Source: DATLFP01 sp035540955
GTDB taxonomy: Bacteria > Actinomycetota > Acidimicrobiia > Acidimicrobiales > CADCSY01
Assembly (NCBI GenBank): GCA_035540955.1
Contig: DATLFP010000082.1
Coordinates: 1 to 12,262 of the forward strand
Direction of reading: 5' to 3'
DNA length: 12,262 bases
The notes beneath the pieces were generated by a model. The model saw nothing but the letters and a program-made list of their open reading frames with translations. It did no database searches and was not told where the DNA came from. Position 1 is the first letter of the stretch, and every line of letters starts with the position of its first letter. Positions 6,572 through 12,262 of this stretch are shown here, piece by piece. A program made the translations under genes and the position numbers.

Positions 6572-7945
6572 TCAGCGGTGGAATGCGGCGATGAGGGTGC
6601 CGCCGGCCGACCAGCTGCGCTCACCCAGCACGACGACCCGGTCCCCGAACGCGACGACGGCCATGGTGTTCTCCATCGGCAACCGGATGCTGTGGCCGGC
6701 ACCGAAGGTGTGGTCCACCGCGCCGGTGGCGTCGACGGCGAGGAGCCGCGTCGTGAGGACGGCGGCCCCATCCTCGTACGCGGTGACGAACGCGCCGGCC
6801 CTCGTCACGGCGATGTTCCCTGACCAGAGAAGGGGCACGCCGTCGCCATCGGTGTAGAGCAGCATCACACCACCGCGGCCAAAGCTCACGTCGGGACGAC
6901 CGTCGGGATGGAGCCTCGCGATCGCCGGCGAGAACCCAGCGCTCGGATCGGGCGAGTCGACCAGGTCGACCCGGCCGGCGATGGATCCCACGATCCCGGC
7001 GGCGGTGTACCCGTAGCAGACGATCCGTCCCACATCGTCGACCTTGACGTCGGTGATGAACCTCCAGTCACCGGGAATGGGAACCTGGGCGACCCCGGCG
7101 GCACCGAACCCGAGGTCGGGAGCTCCGTAGGGCGTGAACCGCCGGACGAGCAGCTCATATCGGATCGGACCCGCGAGCGTGCTCGTCTCGCCGACGAGGA
7201 TGCCGCCGTCAGGAGCGATGGCGAGACCACCGAAGAGCGGGAGCGTGCCGGCGGGTGCAAGTGGCGCAAGGCCGTCGGCGCCGAAGGACGCGTCGCGCTC
7301 GCCGTCGGCGGTGAAGCGGACGAGCGCGGCCACCGCCGCGCCGCCGTAGTACCCGCCGGCGCCCGTCACACCGAGGACGACGGCCGAGCCGTCGGGACTC
7401 GCCGCGAACCCGCCGGGAGCATGGTCGACCGGGGTCAGCTCGCCGGCGAGGGTCGAGGCAACGCCGCCGTCGCCGTAGGAGGCATCGAGCGCACCGTCGG
7501 ACCCGAGGCGGGCGACGGCGAGGCGCTGTTCGCCGGTGACGGGAGGGTCGTCGCGCAACCAGGCGGCAACCAGCACGGCGCCGGTCGGGGACGGCTGCAG
7601 TCCGGCGCCGATCGTCGTGCTCGCGAGGTCGAGCGCGGCGATGCCCTCGTCGCCGAACCCGGAGTCGAGATCGCCATCGGACGTCAGCATGGCGACGAAC
7701 AACCGGGACCCGGACTGGATGGTCACGACGAGCTTGCCGGTCGTGGTCTTGACCATCGCCGTGGGCACGTTGTCGCCCGGGAGATCGATCGCGACCACCC
7801 CGCCGGTGCCGAAGCCCTGAACGGGCGCTCCAGCCTCGGTCGACCGAGCGGCGGGAGCGGCGGTGGCCAGCAGGACGAGCACGATGCCCGTGAGACCGAG
7901 CGCGCGGAGCGTCCGTCTCTCTCTCGCTACGGGTGTCGACGTCAT
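6572..7945 (-). CDS. Exported delta-60 repeat protein
   Basis: A 457-residue protein with an N-terminal signal peptide (basic stretch ARERRTLRAL, core GLTGIVLVLLATAAPAA) followed by a tandem array of delta-60 repeats. Seen: the repeat hallmark DGxLDxxFGxxG occurs as DGDLDSGFGDEG, DGALDASYGDGG, DGERDASFGADG, YGAPDLGFGAAG, DGRPDVSFGRGG and TGAVDHTFGAGH. A partial first unit (VQGFGTGG) sits just after the signal peptide. Six full units plus a half at the start suggest a closed propeller with about seven blades. Known: delta-60 proteins are extracellular propellers of unknown ligand. No LPxTG anchor, lipobox or enzyme domain is visible, so it is probably secreted free. ATG 7945 is the start that gives a complete signal peptide. 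A pair of direct heptamers lies 22 nt upstream. It sits between the SARP regulator and the PD40 gene on the same strand. Confidence 0.88.
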   Translation of the reverse strand: MTSTPVARERRTLRALGLTGIVLVLLATAAPAARSTEAGAPVQGFGTGGVVAIDLPGDNVPTAMVKTTTGKLVVTIQSGSRLFVAMLTSDGDLDSGFGDEGIAALDLASTTIGAGLQPSPTGAVLVAAWLRDDPPVTGEQRLAVARLGSDGALDASYGDGGVASTLAGELTPVDHAPGGFAASPDGSAVVLGVTGAGGYYGGAAVAALVRFTADGERDASFGADGLAPLAPAGTLPLFGGLAIAPDGGILVGETSTLAGPIRYELLVRRFTPYGAPDLGFGAAGVAQVPIPGDWRFITDVKVDDVGRIVCYGYTAAGIVGSIAGRVDLVDSPDPSAGFSPAIARLHPDGRPDVSFGRGGVMLLYTDGDGVPLLWSGNIAVTRAGAFVTAYEDGAAVLTTRLLAVDATGAVDHTFGAGHSIRLPMENTMAVVAFGDRVVVLGERSWSAGGTLIAAFHR

Positions 7946-7967
7946 GGCGGTGAGGGTGCATCCCGCT

Positions 7968-7985
7968 GGTCGAGCGCCGGTCGAG
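7968..7985 (-). promoter_or_regulatory. Paired CTCGACC direct repeats, site B (upstream of delta-60 gene)
   Basis: On the minus strand CTCGACC-N4-CTCGACC, with 11-bp start-to-start spacing, ends 22 nt before ATG 7945. The same heptamer pair with the same period occurs at 9618-9635. It is a candidate operator for the neighbouring SARP regulator. No convincing -10 box is seen between it and the gene. Confidence 0.45.
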
Positions 7986-8007
7986 CAGCTCCCTCCGCTC
8001 CTCGCGC

Positions 8008-9594
8008 TCAGCGAGCGACGTCGGGCCGCCGGATGAACTCGACGAGGGTGTCACCAAGCGTCCGGGCTTCCTGCGCGGTCGGGAGGAAGTAGCCGGGAAG
8101 CTCGACATAGGTGGCCCGCGGGAGGTGGTCGGCGAGCCACCGGGCGTTCGCGGCGCCGTTGATCGAGTGCTCGAGGTGGACGACCAGCACCGGCGCCCGG
8201 ACGCCGGGGAGCTCGGCCCGGACGTCGAAGCCGTGGACCGCCCGCTGGATGCCGACCGCCTCCCGGGGCGTGGCGATGAGCCGGTTCAGGCGGCCGGTTC
8301 GCGCCCTGACCTCGGGGTCCATCCCAGCGACGGGACCGAGGATCGGCACCGGCGGTGCGTCCGTGCCCCAGATCCGCTCCATGAAGGCAAGGAACTCGTC
8401 GAGGACCTCGTCGGGATGGCCGGCGTCGTAGCCCTCGGTGGCCGACAGCCGCGCGTAGCCGTTGACGATCGCGACCGACGACACCCGCTCGGGCCGTCGC
8501 GCCGCGTAGGCGAGCGCGACCTGCCCGCCGTGACCCCAGCCGGCGAGCGCGACCCGCCCGCACCCGAGCTCGTCGAGCACGGCGTCGACGTCGGCGACGC
8601 ACGCCTCGGGCGGCGCGAGCATCGCATCCTCGGCGCGGTCGGAGACACCGGTGCCGCGTCGCTGCACGACGACGAGCCGGGTCGCGCGGCTGAGGCGTTC
8701 GAGCAACGGTCGGATCTCGGGAATCTCCCAGAGCAGCTCGAGGTTGAAGACCCAGTCCCCGCAGAGGACCACGTCGGGAGGGCCCTCGCCGCGGGTCCAG
8801 TAGCCGATGCGCAGGCCATCCGGCGTCGTCGCGTAGCGCGACGTCGGCGGCGGCGCCGACCGGTCCAGGCGGGGGTCGTGGTCGAGAACGGACCGCTCCA
8901 TCAGTCGCAACCGCTCGCCCGGCTCGACCCCGAGCTCGGCGACGAGAACACGACGAGCCCGCTGGTAGGCGCGCAGGGCGTCGCCCTGCCGGCCGTCCCG
9001 GTAGAGGGCGTGCATCAGCAGCGCCCAGAGGCGCTCCCGCAACGGCTCGACGGTGACGAGCGCCTCGAGCTCGGCAACGAGCGACGACGGCGGGTCGATG
9101 TCGAGACGAGCCTCGACCGAGTCCTCGATCGCCGCCATCCTGAGCTCATCGAGTCGCGCCGCCTCGGCGGTGTACGGCACGCCGTCGAACCCCTCGTAGG
9201 CGCGCCCTCGCCACGCCGCGACCGCGCGATCGAGCTCGGCCGCCCCCTCGGCGACGTCGCCCCGGAGCAACGCCAGCCGGCCAGCGCTGACCGCACGCTC
9301 GAACGCGATGGCATCGACCGCCGCGGGCTCGATGGTGAGCAGGTAGCCCGGTGCACGGGTGACGAGCCGATCACCCAGGAAGCGCCGGAGGTGCAAGACA
9401 TAGGTCTGCAGGGTCTTCGAGGCCGACCGCGGCGGCCGGTCACCCCACAGCGCTTCGATCAGCCGGTCGACGTCGACGACCTGGTTGGCGTGGGCGACGA
9501 GGCAGGCCAGGAGCCTCCGCTCCTTGGCGGCCGGCACCGGGATGACGCGGCCGCCGTCGACGACCTCGATCGGGCCGAGCACCCGGATCTCCAC
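8008..9594 (-). CDS. SARP/BTAD transcriptional regulator fused to a degenerate alpha/beta-hydrolase domain
   Basis: A 528-residue, probably cytoplasmic, transcription activator. Seen: an OmpR-like winged-helix DNA-binding domain (about 1-92: MEIRVLGPIEV, KERRLLACLVAHANQVV, LIEALWGDRPPRSASKTLQTYVLHLRR). A BTAD helical domain follows (about 95-240), ending in the typical VLVAELGVEPGERLRLME. An alpha/beta-hydrolase-fold domain then runs from about 254 to 525 (YATTPDGLRIGYWTRGEGPPDVVLC, RRGTGVSD, RPERVSSVAIVNGYARL). The nucleophile elbow reads GWGHGG, so Gly354 stands where GxSxG has Ser. The acid position (VVHLEHSINGA) lacks a clear Asp. The His position (LPGYFLP) has Phe. All three catalytic residues therefore appear lost, and a ligand-sensing role is inferred. 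GTG 9594 is the start; there is no Shine-Dalgarno, but a TACCGT -10 box lies 7 nt upstream, fitting leaderless transcription. It is divergent from the flavoprotein gene. Confidence 0.92.
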   Translation of the reverse strand: MEIRVLGPIEVVDGGRVIPVPAAKERRLLACLVAHANQVVDVDRLIEALWGDRPPRSASKTLQTYVLHLRRFLGDRLVTRAPGYLLTIEPAAVDAIAFERAVSAGRLALLRGDVAEGAAELDRAVAAWRGRAYEGFDGVPYTAEAARLDELRMAAIEDSVEARLDIDPPSSLVAELEALVTVEPLRERLWALLMHALYRDGRQGDALRAYQRARRVLVAELGVEPGERLRLMERSVLDHDPRLDRSAPPPTSRYATTPDGLRIGYWTRGEGPPDVVLCGDWVFNLELLWEIPEIRPLLERLSRATRLVVVQRRGTGVSDRAEDAMLAPPEACVADVDAVLDELGCGRVALAGWGHGGQVALAYAARRPERVSSVAIVNGYARLSATEGYDAGHPDEVLDEFLAFMERIWGTDAPPVPILGPVAGMDPEVRARTGRLNRLIATPREAVGIQRAVHGFDVRAELPGVRAPVLVVHLEHSINGAANARWLADHLPRATYVELPGYFLPTAQEARTLGDTLVEFIRRPDVAR

Positions 9595-9601
9595 GGTGCC
9601 G

Positions 9602-9607
9602 ACGGTA
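9602..9607 (-). promoter_or_regulatory. Probable -10 box of the SARP gene (leaderless)
   Basis: TACCGT on the minus strand fits TANNNT and lies 7 nt before GTG 9594, so transcription would begin at or next to the start codon. No -35 hexamer is recognisable. Instead the second TCGAG heptamer ends exactly 8 nt upstream, the spacing described for SARP-activated promoters. Confidence 0.45.
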
Positions 9608-9617
9608 GGCCGATCGC

Positions 9618-9635
9618 CTCGACCACGGCTCGACC
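9618..9635. promoter_or_regulatory. Paired heptamer direct repeats, site A (SARP/flavoprotein divergent promoter)
   Basis: The plus strand reads CTCGACC-N4-CTCGACC, ending 21 nt before the flavoprotein ATG at 9657. The minus strand reads TCGAGCC-N4-TCGAGGC (9633 to 9616), an 11-bp period ending 8 nt before the TACCGT box of the SARP gene. Known: SARP proteins such as ActII-ORF4 and DnrI bind direct TCGAGC-type heptamers one helical turn apart. I infer an operator for autoregulation and possibly for the divergent gene. Confidence 0.5.
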
Positions 9636-9656
9636 GTCGCGTCCGATGATGCCTCC

Positions 9657-10790
9657 ATGCCCCGCATCAAGGCCTACCTCGACTCGGTCGCCGATCTGGC
9701 ACCCCTGGTCGCGGCGAGCGCAGACCGAGCCGACCGCGACGGGCGTCTGGCCGACGAGGTCGTCGACGCCCTCCACCGCGCCGGTCTCTTCCGGATGCTC
9801 CTCGCCGAGGACGACGGCGGCGGCGGGCTGCGTCTCGGCGACACCTTCCCGGTCGTCGAGGCGATGGCGTACGTCGACGGAGCCGCCGGATGGAACCTCG
9901 CCGTGGGCGCCAACGCACTCGGGGTGCTCGCGTCGATCCCTGACCCCACCGCCCGTGCCCGCCTCTTGGGTGACCGTGCGGTGCTCGTCGCCGGCAGCTT
10001 CAATCCCGCGTGCCTGCATGCCCGGGTCGTCGAGGGCGGTGTCGTCGTCGACGGCCGGATGACCTTCGCCAGCGGCAGCCCCCACGCAACCCTGCTCGGC
10101 GCCCTCGCAGCCATCGACGACGGGCCCCCGCTCATCGCGCTGCTCCCGACCGATGCCGCCGAACCGGTCGACTCGTGGAACGCCTGCGGCATGCGGGCGA
10201 CGGGGAGCCACGACTGGATCGTCCGCGAGGTCTTCGTGCCGGACACCCACTGGTTCCGGGCCACGACGATCGGCTCGCCCGAGGGAGACGTGATGGCACG
10301 ACTTCCCCTGTTTGCCCTCCTCGGGCCCAGCCTGGCCTTCGTCGCCCTCGGCGTGGCCCGACACGCCTGCGACCTGCTGATCGCGGTCGCCACGTCGACG
10401 GCCCCATTTGCCACTCAGCAGCTGCTCGGCGACCGCGCCGACGTCCAGATCGCCCTGGCCCACGCTTCCGGTCTCATCGACGCCGGTCGAGCGCTCCTCA
10501 CCGCGACGTGGCACGACCTGGAGACGGCGCTGCTGAGTGGGCGCTCGCCCGATCCAAGCGACTTCGCGCGCCTCCGCCTCGCGTCGGTGACGACGACGCA
10601 CCTCGCGGCCGACGCCACCGACCACATCCAGCGCGTGGCCGGCTCGTCCTCGGTCTACGAACGCGCCGGCATCGCCCGCTGCTGGCGTGACATCCACGCC
10701 GTGACCCAGCACGCGATGGTGTCCCACCGCCACCTCGACCGGATCGGTCGCGTGCTGCTCGGCCTGCCTCCCGGCCCCGGCCCGATCTGA
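9657..10790 (+). CDS. Acyl-CoA dehydrogenase-fold flavoprotein (type 2 C-terminal domain, monooxygenase-like)
   Basis: A 377-residue cytosolic flavoprotein of the acyl-CoA dehydrogenase superfamily. It is closer to the reduced-flavin monooxygenase branch (HsaA/DszC-like, PF08028 C-terminus) than to beta-oxidation enzymes. Seen: an N-terminal helical domain (EVVDALHRAGLFRMLLAEDDGG, about 34-55), DGAAGWNLAVGAN (74-86), a central beta domain (GRMTFASGSPHATLLGAL, about 133-150; WNACGMRATGSHDW, 174-187), and a helical C-terminus. That C-terminus ends in YERAGIARCWRDIHAVTQHAM, where the R-D-x-x-A-x-x-x-H pattern (R344, D345, H352) matches the group's active-site region. The acyl-CoA dehydrogenase catalytic Glu is not recognisable. 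A flavin reductase partner is not in the window. Substrate unknown. ATG 9657 has no clear Shine-Dalgarno. It is divergent from the SARP gene with only 62 bp between starts and is closely followed by the lipoprotein gene. Confidence 0.85.
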   Translation: MPRIKAYLDSVADLAPLVAASADRADRDGRLADEVVDALHRAGLFRMLLAEDDGGGGLRLGDTFPVVEAMAYVDGAAGWNLAVGANALGVLASIPDPTARARLLGDRAVLVAGSFNPACLHARVVEGGVVVDGRMTFASGSPHATLLGALAAIDDGPPLIALLPTDAAEPVDSWNACGMRATGSHDWIVREVFVPDTHWFRATTIGSPEGDVMARLPLFALLGPSLAFVALGVARHACDLLIAVATSTAPFATQQLLGDRADVQIALAHASGLIDAGRALLTATWHDLETALLSGRSPDPSDFARLRLASVTTTHLAADATDHIQRVAGSSSVYERAGIARCWRDIHAVTQHAMVSHRHLDRIGRVLLGLPPGPGPI

Positions 10791-10802
10791 GGAGTCCCAC
10801 CG

Positions 10803-11276
10803 ATGACCACGACCCGATCCCACACCCAGCCGGCACCGGAACGGCCGATGCGCCACCGGAGGACGCTGGCGACCGTTGCGCTCGTCGCTCTCGTGGCCGT
10901 CGGCGGGGCCGCCTGCGACGACGACGACACGAACGGCGCGCTCGGCGTCGACGCGTTCATCGACCGCGCCAACGCCGTCTGCCGGGCCGGCATCGCCGAG
11001 ATCGACGCCCGGATGGCGTCCCTGGGCGAGACGCCCAGCGACGCCGAGCTGGACGCCGCTGTCGACTTCATCGTCGACAACGTCTCCGCGCAGGTCGCCG
11101 ACATGCAGGCGCTCGGCCCGCCGGCGGCGATCGCCGAGGACATGGAGGAGATCTGGGCCGAGGTGCACGAGATCCTCGCCGACATGCGAGCCCAGGGCCC
11201 ATCGGTCTTCGAGGGCGAGGACCCGTTCGCCCGGCTGCGACCCCGCCTCGCCGAGGTCGGCCTCACCGACTGCTGA
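10803..11276 (+). CDS. Putative small lipoprotein, unknown function
   Basis: A 157-residue protein I do not recognise as a named family. Seen: an unusually long N-terminus, then MRHRR and a hydrophobic stretch TLATVALVALVAVGGAAC with Cys38 followed by a run of four Asp. This looks like a lipoprotein signal whose lipobox is weak (Gly, not Leu, at -3). The mature part is acidic and mostly helical. It contains FIDRANAVCRAGIAEID (51-67) and ends in LTDC, so Cys60 and the terminal Cys157 could form a disulfide. Actinobacterial exported proteins with this 'AxAxC ... C' layout exist but are uncharacterised. ATG 10803 is supported by GAGGAG overlapping the upstream stop codon about 8 nt away. ATG 10848 would give a more ordinary signal peptide. 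The 12-bp gap indicates one operon with the flavoprotein gene. Confidence 0.75.
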   Translation: MTTTRSHTQPAPERPMRHRRTLATVALVALVAVGGAACDDDDTNGALGVDAFIDRANAVCRAGIAEIDARMASLGETPSDAELDAAVDFIVDNVSAQVADMQALGPPAAIAEDMEEIWAEVHEILADMRAQGPSVFEGEDPFARLRPRLAEVGLTDC

Positions 11277-11288
11277 CGCGCAGCCCGA
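11261..11288 (+). repeat. 28-bp dispersed near-repeat, copy 2
   Basis: This copy covers the last codons and stop of the lipoprotein gene and the first bases of the gap behind it. It matches 5365-5392 at 26 of 28 positions, with the first 16 bases identical. Confidence 0.5.
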
Positions 11289-11289
11289 G

Positions 11290-12132
11290 TCAGTCCGAGG
11301 TCGGACCTCCGAGGAACCGGGTGACAGCGCGGGCTGAGCGTGGCGGCTCGTCGAGCCATGGGGCGTGGCCACCGCCGTCCATGAGCTCGAGGGTGGCGTG
11401 CGGGAGGTGCGCCGTGAACGCGCGAGCGACGTCAGCGCCGCCGAAGGGGTCTGCGGTTCCCCAGAGGAACAACGTCGGGCTCTCGATCTCGTGGAGGGTC
11501 TCGGCGGGGATGAGGATGGACTCGTTCAGCCTGCGAAGACCCATGATCCGGGGTCCGGCGTCGATCTCGTTGCGCATGGTCGGCGTGTGACGTAGCAGCG
11601 CGGTGAAGCACGCGACCACGTCGTCGCTGGGGTCGGCCACGCCGATGCGTTTCATCATCGAGCGCACCATTCGCTCATTGACCGGCAGGCTCGTCATCAG
11701 ACGGCCGAGCGCCGGCGCGGAGGCGGCACGCATGACGAACGGCATCCTCCGGGTCGGCGCCCCGACCGACCATCCGAACAGCACCATGCGGTCGATGCGC
11801 GCCGGTGTCGCTGCCGCCGAGTGCAACGCCAAGAGGCCGCCGAACGACGTCGCCACGACGTGAGCCCGATCGAGCTCGAGCCCGTCGAGCAGCGAGGCGA
11901 TGAACGAGGCGGCGAACGAGCGCAGCGAGGTCACGTCTTCAAGCGGCCGCGCCAGCTTCGGGCTCAGGCCGCAGCCGGGTCGGTCGACGGCGATGCACCG
12001 GAAGGACCGGGCCAGGTCGCTGATCAAGCTCGCCCACGAGATGCCGCTGTTCGACGCACCGTGGACGAGCACCAGCGGCGGTCCCTCGCCGACCTCTTGC
12101 ACGCGCATGCCCGCGACAACCCGCTCGGTCGG
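11290..12132 (-). CDS. Alpha/beta hydrolase, 5' end lost at a palindrome junction
   Basis: The last 280 codons of an alpha/beta-fold hydrolase. Numbered from the internal ATG at 12108 (272 residues): oxyanion-hole motif LVLVHGAS (12-19), VDRPGCGLS (41-49), nucleophile elbow VVATSFGG with Ser88 (Ala in place of the first Gly of GxSxG), acid Asp220 in LWGTADPFG, and His248 in GGGHAPW. The triad is complete, so it should be catalytically active, unlike the domain in the SARP protein. The substrate is unknown; the cap region is Met/Arg-rich. The fold's first strand begins at least 6 residues before ATG 12108 (ERVVAG), so the true start lies near or beyond 12132, where the sequence folds back on itself. 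The open frame continues to 12231, but those residues are the antisense copy of this same gene and should not be believed. It is convergent with the lipoprotein gene, 13 bp apart. Confidence 0.88.
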   Translation of the reverse strand, partial: PTERVVAGMRVQEVGEGPPLVLVHGASNSGISWASLISDLARSFRCIAVDRPGCGLSPKLARPLEDVTSLRSFAASFIASLLDGLELDRAHVVATSFGGLLALHSAAATPARIDRMVLFGWSVGAPTRRMPFVMRAASAPALGRLMTSLPVNERMVRSMMKRIGVADPSDDVVACFTALLRHTPTMRNEIDAGPRIMGLRRLNESILIPAETLHEIESPTLFLWGTADPFGGADVARAFTAHLPHATLELMDGGGHAPWLDEPPRSARAVTRFLGGPTSD

Positions 12133-12261
12133 TTGAACTCCGACCGAGCGGGTTGTCGCGGGCATGCGCGTGCAAGAGGTCGGCGAGGGACCGCCGCTGG
12201 TGCTCGTCCACGGTGCGTCGAACAGCGGCATCTCGTGGGCGAGCTTGATCAGCGACCTGGC
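12011..12261. repeat. Perfect 122-bp inverted repeat with a 7-nt spacer at the window end
   Basis: Bases 12011-12132 are the exact reverse complement of 12140-12261, around the spacer 12133-12139 (TTGAACT). The left arm is native coding sequence of the hydrolase gene; the right arm is its mirror copy and carries no gene of its own. Only one further base (12262) follows and it does not pair with 12010. A fold-back (chimeric or hairpin-read) artefact at a contig end is the simplest explanation. Confidence 0.95.
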
Positions 12262-12262
12262 T

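Noticed and set aside
11293..11306. GTCCGA-GG-TCGGAC palindrome as a terminator between the lipoprotein and hydrolase genes
   Set aside because: The 2-nt loop is too tight, there is no T-run, and it lies in the coding end of the hydrolase.
12133..12231. N-terminal extension of the terminal hydrolase frame up to 12231
   Set aside because: It lies in the mirror arm of the palindrome and encodes the antisense of the gene's own sequence; the same residues appear on the plus strand at 12040-12136.

Overview
The window comes from a very GC-rich bacterium, by eye around 70% G+C (not computed). It uses GTG starts freely and has tightly packed genes. A SARP/BTAD regulator, a DUF4242 protein, a DUF72-MFS cluster and an actinobacterial-looking SAM methyltransferase all point to an actinomycete (Actinomycetota). 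The class cannot be fixed from this sequence; it looks like accessory or housekeeping-periphery DNA from an environmental lineage. No rRNA, tRNA, CRISPR array, insertion sequence or phage gene was seen.

Layout. (1) 1-824, plus strand: the C-terminal tail of a P1B-3-type heavy-metal ATPase, then a SRPBCC lipid-binding-fold protein. (2) 832-3450, minus strand: a likely operon of a 14-TM DHA2 drug-efflux permease, a DUF72 protein and a small UBP-type zinc finger protein. A GNAT acetyltransferase (3594-4130, plus) is divergent from the permease. (3) 4132-9594, minus strand: a SARP regulator fused to an alpha/beta-hydrolase-like domain, two exported beta-propeller proteins of different repeat families (delta-60 and PD40/TolB-like), a DUF4242 protein, and a methyltransferase gene broken by one in-frame TGA. 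(4) 9657-11276, plus strand and divergent from the SARP gene: an acyl-CoA-dehydrogenase-fold flavoprotein closely followed by a small putative lipoprotein. (5) 11290-12262: an alpha/beta hydrolase with an intact triad, whose 5' end runs into a perfect palindrome of 122-bp arms reaching the last bases of the window. This is most likely a contig-end fold-back artefact.

How the parts may work together. The most interesting unit is the SARP gene and its flanks. The hydrolase domain of the regulator appears to have lost Ser, Asp and His, so it may be a ligand sensor rather than an enzyme. Two intergenic sites, one on each side of this gene, carry the same heptamer CTCGACC twice at an 11-bp period, 21-22 nt before the starts of the flavoprotein and delta-60 genes. 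Direct heptamers at one helical turn are the known architecture of SARP operators. At the SARP gene's own promoter the spacing to a TANNNT -10 box is 8 nt. I infer a small self-contained regulon: sensor-regulator, flavoenzyme plus lipoprotein on one side, exported propellers on the other. This is a hypothesis from sequence layout, not a demonstrated system.
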